A DNA stretch of 64,000 bases from Stentor coeruleus (taxonomy: Eukaryota; Ciliophora; Heterotrichea; Heterotrichida; Stentoridae), in NCBI GenBank assembly GCA_001970955.1, contig MPUH01000133.1, positions 1 to 64,000 on the forward strand, written 5' to 3'. The notes under the pieces were generated by a model. The model had not been told where the DNA came from. It was given only the letters and a program-made list of their open reading frames with translations, and did no database searches. Below are positions 1-9,082 of this stretch, piece after piece. Every line of letters starts with the position of its first letter. The first letter of the stretch is position 1. Made by a program: the position numbers and the translations under genes.

Positions 1-140
1 TTATTATAGTTATAGATGAAAATTTTGGATTGTAGTTATGTGTTTGAATCTGATAAGAATAGAATTAGTTTAGGAGAGATGAATGGATTTTTAAATAAAA
101 AAACTTATCATCTATTATATAATTTATATAAACCTCAAGA

Positions 141-1197
141 TTACACCTCAAGGACATCAGGGGGAATATTCTGAGAATTCTTATCAAATTCCTCATTTTC
201 TAATATTTCCATCGCTTTACAAAATTCATCAAAAGTCAAACTTTCATCAAGTTCAATAAGTTCATCAAGAATCCTGCCACATTTTATATACATTTTATCA
301 GGTATTCTCATTTGACTAACAGTATTTTTAGTAATACACCCATTAGTATCAGGGTTTAAAAACATAAAAATACTTTTAAGCTGTTTGATTTTATCTTTAG
401 TCAAATACCCACAACTTTTCACACAAATTCCCATAGGTGATGTGCCTCTTTTCTTTATCACATTAGGCTTAAATGTGTATATTTCATTAAATCTGTATAT
501 TTTTTACATTTTTTCTCTTTTAGACTCAAGTTTTTTCTTTAATGTCGCAGCTTCTTTATATAATTTCACGCATTTGTCAATATTCTCAGTATTTTCTTTA
601 CTCCTTCCTCGATATTTGTTTATTTTTGGCTGAAAAGTACAAACATTTTGCTCTTCGGCTAATTTTTGACTTCTTTTTCTTGAATATCCACTACTTATAT
701 TACGAGGTTTTACGTTATAAGGAGTGATTTTTGGTGTAAATGTTGAGTTTTTCATTTCGATTTCGAGAATGTTTTGCCTTTGGGCTTGGATCATATTTTC
801 AACTTTTTGTTTCATTATAAGACCTTTTGTATAGAGAAGTTCACCATAGTTACGACTTGATTCTGATCTTTTGTGGCAATTTCGATTTTTTGTATGGGAT
901 ATTGTTGATGATAAATTAGTTGTTGTGTTTTCTAGCTCTTCGTTTATGAAAATATCAAGGTTGTCTTCTATGTTTTTGATTAGGATTGGCTTCTACTTCG
1001 TCGTGTATGAAAATATCAAGGTTGTCTTCTATGTTTTTGATTAGGATTGGCTTTACTTCGTCGGGAAGAGAAAATTTATGACAAAATCGTTCAGCTACTT
1101 CTTCAGGTTCATCATTTTCACAAATTTGCATATCCTCGCTTCTAGTGCCGCTTATTTTAACATTTAATATCAAAATAACTCTAGGCTCTTTTTCCAT
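141..1197 (-). CDS. Orphan protein with F-x-P-K motifs and EF-hand-like C-terminus; 15-nt intron, frame broken by 61-bp duplication
   Basis: Three reading segments form one gene. The start is the ATG at 1197; an upstream in-frame TTG is not used. The N-terminal ~70 residues (RVILILNV..., then AERFCHKFSLPDEVKPILI) resemble a small ubiquitin-like or PFU-like fold, weakly. The middle is basic with TFTPKI, CTFQPKI and TFKPNV, and the C-terminal ~70 residues look like two degenerate EF-hands. An intron of exactly 15 nt lies at 493-507 (coding strand GTAAAAAATATACAG); removing it joins KREK to IFNEIYTFKP in frame. The 61-bp tandem repeat at about 945-1066 shifts the frame, and dropping one copy restores a continuous protein of about 330 residues. 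The function is unknown; a cytoskeletal or ciliary role is only a guess from the motif style. Confidence 0.65.
493..507 (-). other. 15-nt spliceosomal intron
   Basis: On the coding strand it reads GTAAAAAATATACAG, with GT and AG ends. It carries the in-frame TAA that would otherwise end the upstream segment. Excision leaves AT|A TTT AAT and continues into TFKP, the third F-x-P motif of the protein. Tiny introns of this size are known from heterotrich ciliates. Confidence 0.8.
945..1066. repeat. 61-bp imperfect tandem duplication inside a coding region
   Basis: The block starting tatgaaaatatcaagg at 945 is repeated from 1006. The copies differ by one extra base (cttctactt against ctttactt), so the offset is 61, not 60. 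It duplicates about 20 codons (KPILIKNIEDNLDIF) and throws the gene out of frame. It may be a real slip or an unmerged assembly overlap. Confidence 0.85.
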
Positions 1198-1520
1198 ATT
1201 CAAATTATAACGTTATTACTTATCAAATGAATTTCTTCATAGTCGAAAAGCAAGTTAATTCAAAAAAAAACTAAAAATAAGCGTGGTATGCTATCATAAA
1301 TAATTATGAAAATCATTTATTCTTTAACATTACTATCTCAAAATTTTAACTGTAATTCAAATCTTATTTAAATTCCTATAACAGTATAACCTTATTTTTA
1401 CCTTAATTCCTATTAATCATTAAAATTTTTAATAGCTTCTTCTTTAATATAAACCTAATTCCTCCACCTTCACCTAAATTCTCTTTATTATCTAATTTCT
1501 TCTAGTCATCTTATAAAATT
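1198..1520. other. Intergenic, nothing recognised
   Basis: AT-rich DNA 5' of the first gene. No open frame, RNA gene or repeat is visible. Confidence 0.6.
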
Positions 1521-1529
1521 ATCTAAAAT

Positions 1530-3100
1530 TCTAATTATTCTGGATGAAAGGCTTTGAAAGTGATCTTAAGTTAATCAATTCTCCAATTAGTTTTTCATTA
1601 TAACTCAAAGCATCTTCGCAAGCATTTTCTAAATACAAATTAGCATCATAACTCTTATATATATATATAAATTATATCTACAGTCATCTTCATTAAGCTC
1701 ATATGTATCATAGACTTAAACAAAAGCTATCATAATATCCCTAGGAAAATAAAATCAGGCTGATGCTCAGTTTCTGATGAATAATTTTCAATTTGTATGT
1801 TGTAAATATCAATATAATATCTTTTGACAATGGGTTCATCCTTCAATATCTCAAAAATATCAAAAAATTAAGTCCCATATTTATCTAAAACCGAGCAAAA
1901 ACCTTCATATATTAGCCTAGGATTAATAAAATCTCTATTCATTACAAAAACACTTGTTTTCTTATATAAACCTGTTGCTGGTAACAAATAAAATCTAATA
2001 AAATACAGCAAAGCCATCAAATTTTCATATGCCTTTTATTCTGATTCTTAACAACTTCATACTTTTCTTATAATAAAATTCAAACTATGCCCCCCATAGA
2101 TATAAAAATTATAATAATATAACTAGCCAAAAATGTCCTTAAATAATCAAATTTTGATTTAGAATTTGTAATAAAAATCTTACAAGAATTCAAATTTTCA
2201 TAATCTTCATGATATTTAAAAATATTCAAAATCTTGGCTTGTGTTGATATTAATATATTTTTCCTTACAGCTAAATGTTTTTATATATTTTTAATTGACC
2301 ATAACCTTAAACCATAGATTTTATCTAAGAGATATGATAAAATTTTCCCAGATAGAACAAGCTATAAGTATAAGATTATATAGGATTGGCATAATTGATT
2401 TTTTCTGTTACAGCAACTATTCAGTATTAAATTAAAACTATGCAGAGGGTTGCAGCTAGATTGGATACAAAATTAAATTTACTCTCTATTTTCCACATGC
2501 CATATTATTTTCCCAATTTTCATAAACTCAAGCTTCCAAATAAATGTAAAATCAATTTTTTAAGTAACAATTTGAATAACAAGCTCCCATCATTTACTTC
2601 TTCTATATCCTCATTATTTTCAGCACTGATTTTTTCATATATTTTTTATATTCAGCATATTTTTTACAATTAAATTCCCAAAGGATTTTATATTTTTATA
2701 TTAACCAATAATACTATTTGGTCTTCTTATAGTTTATCTATTTAGGTATCAAATTTTTTTATTTATATCAACTAATCCAAACTTTCATCTCAACAAATAT
2801 AAATTATTATATTTATTTAATAATTCTAACTATTACAAACATAAAATATCTCTTATCCTATCATAACCTCTCCAATCTTATTAAAAATCAAAGGATTATC
2901 TAATATAAACCTAAACTAAAAAAGCAAATCATATCTCAGCCTGCAATTTATATAATAAAACTTAAATCAACATATCTTCATACACAAAAACATTTATAAT
3001 TCATCAATCATCATTCTCTTAGCCTTAAGCTTATATAATAAAATTTTCACAGCTAAATATTCTAGACAGAAATTTATCCTGGGGCTTGATTTTATTTTTT
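1530..3100 (-). pseudogene. Decayed gene for a multi-pass membrane protein
   Basis: No long ORF survives, but the minus strand keeps coding stretches far longer than expected at this AT content. About 67 stop-free codons around 2090-2290 include KHLAVRKNILIS and a hydrophobic segment FLASYIIIIFISMGG. About 55 follow at 1890-2050 (LMALLYFIRFYLLPATGLYK), then about 45 at 1750-1890, and a clean C-terminal 40 codons ending KPFIQNN-TAG near 1540. Joining them needs at least two frame changes and passes several stops (TAA, TAG, TGA). More degraded coding-like sequence continues up to about 3100. It looks like a dead gene for a ciliate membrane protein of unknown family. The exact limits are uncertain. 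Confidence 0.45.
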
Positions 3101-3705
3101 ATATAAATGATTTTCTATAAATGGTTTTATTAGAAATAAAGTTGACAAAGTCTTATAAATAATAATGGATAAGGAAGGAATAAACTCTGACTGAATCTAA
3201 GGTTGACACTGATAGGATAAACATAAAAAAGCACAAGTTTTATAAAGTAATCATAACATATTGAAAAATCAGAACTTTTGAGGGAATCTCGAATTTTATA
3301 TTTAATAAAGAAAGTTTACAGCCGGAATAATAACTGTAATTAGCAAGAGATACTTCAAAAGTTAGCGACATGATGTTTAAATGAGGAATTATACAGAAAA
3401 TCGAGAAACTCTTAGAAAGTTTTGGCACATCACAAAAATTGCGACACCTATTTTGGCAAAAAAACAACTAAAGACACATTCTATTAAAAATCCAAAGACA
3501 AATCTATGATTACACTAATTTTATTTACCTATTCGGTATTGTTTTCTTGAGGTTTTACTGCATAGATAGTGAATTTGATAAAACCACTAAATTGAAAAAA
3601 GCATCCAAAAAAGTGTAAAAAATCACTAAAAAAGCACAACCAGACCATTCCAATATCTTTCCAGCCCTTTATCTAATTCCCTTTATTTAATCATCACTTT
3701 ATCTA
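3101..3705. other. Intergenic, nothing convincing
   Basis: A 75-codon minus-strand frame at 3240-3467 has no recognisable motif and odd Cys-rich composition; it is treated as chance. Confidence 0.5.
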
Positions 3706-4443
3706 CTAAGATTTAAAAAGTTCTTGAATTTTAAACTTTTTCCTCAATTTGCAAGGCTTAAGATTCTTAGTTTTTACTACAACTTCAGGGAAAACAAAAG
3801 GCTGCACTAGTTTATTATCTTCTGGCATAACCACAAGAATATACATTTTGCTTGGATGATAAGAAGAGACTTCTTTTATAGCGATTTTCCTAAAATATAT
3901 AGCGCTTGATGTTTCGATAACTGAACTTCCAGAAATAATCTTTTCTTTATACCTAGTGACTTCAATTTGTGATATAGGATGCTCAGCTTTATATAATAAA
4001 GCATTGAAAATCATTGGTTCACTTAAAATAACGACGTTGTTTTTCAGGTCAACAATATTTCCTTTAAGTGAAAAAGGTTTATCTCTATAGACTGGACTAG
4101 GAACATCGTCATGAAAGTGAATTCTAAATGGCTGGTCTAAAAAACCCCCACAAAGATGCTCGATTAGAGTGTTTTTACCGACAGAAATATGCTTGTTTGC
4201 GGCTAGGGTTTTTTTTATAGACTTTTTTGTCCTTTCTGACTCTAAGTTTTTTTCTAGGTCGACCAAAAATTTATTTAGCTCCAGCTTAAAGGTCGGGGAA
4301 ATTGGAATTGAGAAGTCTTTTAAAGGTATTTCTTGTTTAAAAGAACAAATTCTGTTGACTATTTTAGGTATTAATATTTCTGGAAGTGGACGCTTTTTAG
4401 AAACTTCATCGGGGCAAGTTTCTCCATTGTTATTCTTTACCAT
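3706..4443 (-). CDS. Hypothetical protein, possible beta-sandwich domain
   Basis: A complete 245-residue ORF starting MVKNNNGE and ending in TAG. The first ~80 residues are basic and probably disordered. Residues ~100-225 alternate hydrophobic strands (NNVVILSEPMIFNALLY, then AIYFRKIAIKEVSSYHPSKM, then ILVVMPED). The string FRKIAIKEVSS followed by a short loop and a hydrophobic strand faintly recalls the Ndt80/PhoG or other p53-like DNA-binding folds, but no diagnostic residue can be assigned. No signal peptide or membrane segment is visible. It is recorded as an orphan; a transcription-factor role is speculation. Confidence 0.7.
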   Translation of the reverse strand: MVKNNNGETCPDEVSKKRPLPEILIPKIVNRICSFKQEIPLKDFSIPISPTFKLELNKFLVDLEKNLESERTKKSIKKTLAANKHISVGKNTLIEHLCGGFLDQPFRIHFHDDVPSPVYRDKPFSLKGNIVDLKNNVVILSEPMIFNALLYKAEHPISQIEVTRYKEKIISGSSVIETSSAIYFRKIAIKEVSSYHPSKMYILVVMPEDNKLVQPFVFPEVVVKTKNLKPCKLRKKFKIQELFKS

Positions 4444-5279
4444 TATAAATGCTTTATTTATTATCTACTTTTTTAAATATTATTCAGAGATTTTTTTGAA
4501 AGAAAATGCCTACCTTTTTAGTTCAATAATTATTTTTAATTGTTTGACTATTTAAATTTTTATTTACTTTCTATGTAAAAGCATTTGTATTAGCTTTATA
4601 TTTAAAATAAAGCTTATAACGTTGCTTTTTTCTTTTTTGTGTGTTTTATGAAATATGCTGCTTTTCATAGATTAGGATTTATTTTATTTATATATTTGCT
4701 ATCTTTACTATTATAATTTATAGTATAAATTTACCTTTATCTATCTCTATCAATATAAAATTTTATTTTAAAGATTTCGACTAAAAATCATCTTGTTCAT
4801 TACAAAAATATACGAATTAACAAATAGCAATACTATATAATTTGCTGTTTAAAAACTAAGCTAAATCAATAAAAGTGCCATAGTATTTTCATATCTTTCA
4901 AAAAATGATTTCATTATTTTTGACTTAAGATTATTTTTTTTAATTTATTAGATTTTACAAATCAATGCAAAAATCTAGTTTTTCTCAGCATCATATGCAA
5001 TTATAATAATATCTGATTATTCAATCTTAATATGTTTTGCTTCCCTATTTAAAATCTTTTTATACTTTTTTTTGAAAGTTTATACATAGTCCTTGCCATA
5101 TTCTATAGGAAGAAAAGTTAAGAAATATTTTAATCTTAATAAAAATAACAAATCTGTAGATCATACAAGAAATATTACAAAAATTATAAATTTATTAGAG
5201 AAAATAGTGAGCGAATGTATTGCAAATGCACTAAAGGCTTTTGTTGTAATTGATTCATGATTTTGCGATAATATGAGAT
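4444..5279. other. Intergenic, nothing recognised
   Basis: AT-rich flank 5' of the hypothetical gene. No coding stretch, RNA gene or repeat stands out. Confidence 0.5.
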
Positions 5280-5890
5280 AATATTTTTAATACTAAAGCT
5301 ATATTCAAAAATATAATTATAGTTTTCTATCTATGGGTATATGGATACAAGATTATGTGAATAGTGATAATAACTAGGCTTAATCTTAAGACAATACAAC
5401 ACTATATATAAAATACTGAAAACATAATCGCAACTAATCTTAACAAAGATGATGAAATGTCTGTGAGGTAAAAAAATTGATGTTCAAATGGATGAGTCTA
5501 AGTTTAAAAAAAAAAATTGTGAGTTGTGCTGATGGAGGATAGATTTTGGGAGGTTTGGAACTTACAGAAAATCGAAAATTGTTTTTAAAATTGTATCAAA
5601 CCATAATAAGGGAACTTTGCAGAATCTGATGAAAAATCATCACAACAAAGTCTAAGGTCTTAACAGCCTAACTAATAACATTCTAACACCAAACCTTTAA
5701 ACATAATAAATCCTCTAAACTAACTCTAGAATATAATATTTTGGTAGGTAGTGGAATAATCTTTTTACTCTTAAGCTCAAGCCCAAGTCAATATGTGAAT
5801 TGGGGTTACCAAGCTTTCTAGCAAAAACAACAAACTAAAAGGCTTCATGTCATTTTGTGCAATCCTTTCACGGTAACAATAAATTATTTC
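5280..5890 (+). mobile_element. Degraded Merlin/IS1595-type (ISXO2-like) DNA transposon remnant
   Basis: The plus strand keeps scattered but ordered pieces of an ISXO2/IS1595-like DDE transposase, the family called Merlin in eukaryotes. In order: a helical lead (YLWVYGYK near 5330), then KIDVQMDESKF at about 5473-5505, matching the conserved first-Asp block (V-x-I-D-E-S-K-F). Next ILGGLELTENRKLFL at about 5545-5590 matches the W-V-F-G-G block, KGTLQNLMKNH at 5608-5640 the T-L-x-x-L-I helix, and NWGYQAF at about 5793-5813 the second-Asp block (D-x-W-x-A-Y). LHVILCNPFTV follows at about 5845-5875, where the family has its V-N-H-S-x-x-F stretch. At least two frameshifts and many stops separate the pieces. 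No terminal inverted repeats could be recognised by eye. It is an old, dead copy. Confidence 0.55.
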
Positions 5891-5907
5891 TTAATACTTA
5901 ATTTATA

Positions 5908-7572
5908 CTACAATATCTTACCATCAAGTCTCTTAAATTTCATAGTTTTTTTACCATTCGGCGTCAAGCTACTGTCACTAAAAGATATCTCTGTATCCAT
6001 AATTTCCTTATTCCTTTGATTCAACCTTTCTTGAGCTATCTTCGAAAAATTATATAATATTTCAGCCCTATGCGATGATTTACTTCCAGGATCTTCAGAA
6101 AGCTTTATATATTCACTAGACAATGAATCATTATCATTAAAACTTTGATCCATTATGATTTTAAGACCTCTTATGATTTTAGGTTTAAAAGTACAGAAAT
6201 CGAAGTTTTTTAAGGACTTTTTGTCATCGTCTTGTGGGCTTCTAGGGAAAAAAAACTGACTTTTTTTTTGAAGGATTTCAGAAGGACAATTAGAATAGCT
6301 TGAAAGGTAACTGGGGGTAAAAGTCTGCTCGCGTTTTTTGAGGATTTTTGAGTTTTTTTTATTGAAAATGCTGAGATGCCGGTTTTCGTAGAAAGAGATA
6401 AATTCCCTATGGATTGTTTTGATATCTTGGATGTAAGAAGGATGCTCATAATTCATTATGGCAAGTAAAAAATCCAATAGTCTCTGCCTAGAAACTCTTT
6501 TCCCTTCCTCACTTTCAACCCCTTCAATATCTTTCCAAGCTTTTACCGTCTGATCTTTTTCTATATAATACCCTAAATCATCAACATCATTCTTAATAAA
6601 ATCCATCTCACAAAGGATAAATAAAAACTCACTATATGTAAACCAAGCTTTATCTTCACAAAATCCTTTTCTCATTGCATTAATAAACTCCCTAGTAAAT
6701 TTATCACAAAGTACCTGTTCCGATTTCTCATTTATAAACTTTTCTTTTATATCTATAGGCGATATGCTTCTTTTCTTCTGCCTTTTTACCGCATCTTCAT
6801 ATAATACATCATTAGCTTTACCATCCCTTTTAGCATCATGTGATTTTTGATTTACTATAGGACTAAATGAAGGTAATGGCTCAGTTTTAGACTTATCCTT
6901 TTTCAAATCTACTAGTCTTCTTTCATTATATAGTTTCTGGTGCACAGGCTGGACAAGGTCTTTTTTTCTCAGAATTTTCATTGACTGCTTACATAGAGCA
7001 GGGGCATGTGTAGGAATCATAGATTCCTTACCTTTCATTGTCCTTAGTTTGTTTAGTTTCTCATCTTTTGATCTTTCGAATTTCTTCATTTCTTTAATAA
7101 ACTCTTCAAAATTGCGAGCTGACCTTTTGTTGTTTAGTAATTTAGGTTTGAAAGGGCAAGTTTTTTTGTGAAGATCTTGTTGGTCTTGGGACATTTTTTC
7201 GATTTTCGCTTTGACTTTTTCTTTGAATTTGAAAAACCTTTCGTTTATATCTGAAGTTTTAGGTGGAGGGGATTTGATATCATCGAAAATGTCCATAATT
7301 TTTGCATTGATTTTGAATTTGATTGGTGTTTTGGATAGACTCCCTAAAGATGCTTCAGGACTATAGGAAGTTGCTAGTCTTGATACTTGTTCAGTGTTTT
7401 CAGTACTGGTAATTGGTGGGATTTCAAGAGTTTTTAAATCTGAGTTTAAAGGTTTGTTTAGTGTTGATAGGAATTGAGCTTGGTTTGAGCTTTTGACCAT
7501 AAGGATTGTTGCGTCTTCTTTGAGCTCTTCAATATCAACTTCTATATCACTGCTCCACTCACTATTTGACAT
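5908..7572 (-). CDS. Large orphan with F-x-P-K motifs (ciliate-type, EF-hand-like segment)
   Basis: 554 residues from ATG at 7572 to TAG. Charged, low-complexity and basic, with repeated short motifs CPFKPKL (~res 138), SFSPIV, TFTPSYL and CTFKPKI (~res 465), the same style as the genes at 141-1197 and 14402-14953. A helical region at ~res 290-400 (DKFTREFINAMRKGFCED, then WFTYSEFLFILCEMDF) looks like a degenerate EF-hand pair without Ca2+ ligands. No membrane segment or signal peptide is visible. Such proteins are frequent in ciliates and often belong to the cytoskeleton or cilium; here that is inference only. Confidence 0.75.
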   Translation of the reverse strand: MSNSEWSSDIEVDIEELKEDATILMVKSSNQAQFLSTLNKPLNSDLKTLEIPPITSTENTEQVSRLATSYSPEASLGSLSKTPIKFKINAKIMDIFDDIKSPPPKTSDINERFFKFKEKVKAKIEKMSQDQQDLHKKTCPFKPKLLNNKRSARNFEEFIKEMKKFERSKDEKLNKLRTMKGKESMIPTHAPALCKQSMKILRKKDLVQPVHQKLYNERRLVDLKKDKSKTEPLPSFSPIVNQKSHDAKRDGKANDVLYEDAVKRQKKRSISPIDIKEKFINEKSEQVLCDKFTREFINAMRKGFCEDKAWFTYSEFLFILCEMDFIKNDVDDLGYYIEKDQTVKAWKDIEGVESEEGKRVSRQRLLDFLLAIMNYEHPSYIQDIKTIHREFISFYENRHLSIFNKKNSKILKKREQTFTPSYLSSYSNCPSEILQKKSQFFFPRSPQDDDKKSLKNFDFCTFKPKIIRGLKIIMDQSFNDNDSLSSEYIKLSEDPGSKSSHRAEILYNFSKIAQERLNQRNKEIMDTEISFSDSSLTPNGKKTMKFKRLDGKIL

Positions 7573-8098
7573 GTAATTTATAATAAATTAATTATAGGTT
7601 TAACACTTATAAGAAAATAAGTTGCAATACAATTTATTGTAGAGAAAAATTAGATTAATATAGTGATTATATTGAAAATTAGCTTTTAGGATAATTAGGG
7701 AAATATATATGTAATGAGAAAAGATCAGATTAGAAAATTGGACTTTTAAAATTGTTGTGATGAGCGATCTAAGGTTGTATCTCCATAATGTTAATAAAAA
7801 AAGGGGTGGGATTGTATGCTTTTAAAGTAACTAAAATGCAATATTTTACTTCGTAAGTTTTTATTAAAGTATGATTATATTATGCGTTTTATTTAACACA
7901 ACCTTATGGGATAAAAAAGTATAAAAAAAAGTAAGAAAAATCTAAGAGAATAACACAATTTAAGATTTTTTTGATTTAGCGAATAATATAATTGGTTTAA
8001 GGGCTTAATAGATTGATTTTAAATAATTATTTTTTGTAAGGATAAATTATTAGACTCAATAACTGAGGAGCCAAAAATGAAACTGTTTGCTTACATCT
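7573..8098. other. Intergenic, nothing recognised
   Basis: Between two minus-strand genes. The half nearest 7573 is G-rich and C-poor on the plus strand, as expected of the 5' flank of a minus-strand gene. Confidence 0.55.
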
Positions 8099-8713
8099 TT
8101 ATTTATGTATATCTTGGTTAATTGCTTTCTTTGCATTTGATTTCTGAATGATTCTAAGAATATATGGAGAACAATTAGGAGGAGTATCTGAAAAGAGTTT
8201 AGAAACATCATTTTCTTGTTTTGAATTTTCTCTATTTGAAGTTATTGATCTCTTTTTAGTTGAAGAAATTGCGGGAAGAAAAATATTATAAAGCAAATAG
8301 TTTTCATATTCATTTGCAATTATATGCGGCAATTTATTATCTTGATCACTTGGCTTTAAACTATCAGAAGGTGTTTCAATTATGTTTTTATCATCTAATT
8401 GTGTAGAGTCTTCTTTCAAATATCTTATATTATAGTTGATTGGGTTTCTTGGGACTGATGCTAACAAAGAAGTATCAAAGGGGCTTCTTCTAATAAAAGA
8501 TTTCGTTCCAGTTTTTTCGATTCTATTTAAAGTGTTTAAACTTTTGCTAACCTTGACTTTATTTGAAGATCTAGTGCTTATTAATGAAGTTCCTTTATAT
8601 AATTCGAAGTTAATTTTAGATTTGGGTGATGCTTTAATGATAGGTAGTTGCTTTGACATTTTCACAACGATTGTTTTAGAGTCTTTTTTGAGAGTATATT
8701 TCTTGCTTTGCAT
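8099..8713 (-). CDS. Hypothetical basic, Ser-rich protein
   Basis: A complete 204-residue ORF from MQSKKYTLKK to TAA. It is Lys/Ser-rich and probably disordered for the first 130 residues, with a short hydrophobic stretch near 140-150 (YENYLLYNIFLPAI) that is too short and polar for a certain membrane span. No known domain is recognised. Its flanks carry the usual skew for a minus-strand gene, supporting it as real. Confidence 0.6.
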   Translation of the reverse strand: MQSKKYTLKKDSKTIVVKMSKQLPIIKASPKSKINFELYKGTSLISTRSSNKVKVSKSLNTLNRIEKTGTKSFIRRSPFDTSLLASVPRNPINYNIRYLKEDSTQLDDKNIIETPSDSLKPSDQDNKLPHIIANEYENYLLYNIFLPAISSTKKRSITSNRENSKQENDVSKLFSDTPPNCSPYILRIIQKSNAKKAINQDIHK

Positions 8714-9082
8714 TTTCTCTTATTTTCTATTAAATTATTATTAGTATTAGTTAGGAATTATCACTTGACTAAATTACTATTAATAATATATCAAATAAAT
8801 CAGTTATAAAACTGATAATCCTATAATCGATTTATTCTGTTGATTATATAGAAAATATTTAATATTTTTGTCTTAGTGATTGTATTTTATGTCTTATACA
8901 AAAAATAATTGAAAAATAAAATACGGATATGTAAGGTAAAGATTTTAATAGGGTTAAAAGATGATTTCTATTATAATGTAGATTCAAATGGGATGATATA
9001 TGGCATTTATCTCATGTTTAAAGTTCAGACTTTAAAATGGCATTTTTTTTTAAAAGGAATGCTTAAAGGAAATTATATAAAT
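8714..9082. other. Intergenic between divergent genes
   Basis: It separates a minus-strand orphan from the plus-strand DUF1399-like gene and presumably holds both promoters. The plus-strand frame can be extended upstream to 8909 only from a TTG; this part is read as leader. Confidence 0.5.

Noticed and set aside
2440-2673. 77-codon plus-strand ORF.
   Set aside because: It lies opposite the decayed minus-strand gene and has skewed Phe/Ser/Asn composition without motifs.
3240-3467. 75-codon minus-strand ORF with several Cys.
   Set aside because: The Cys spacing does not match the Cys/His family and nothing else supports it.
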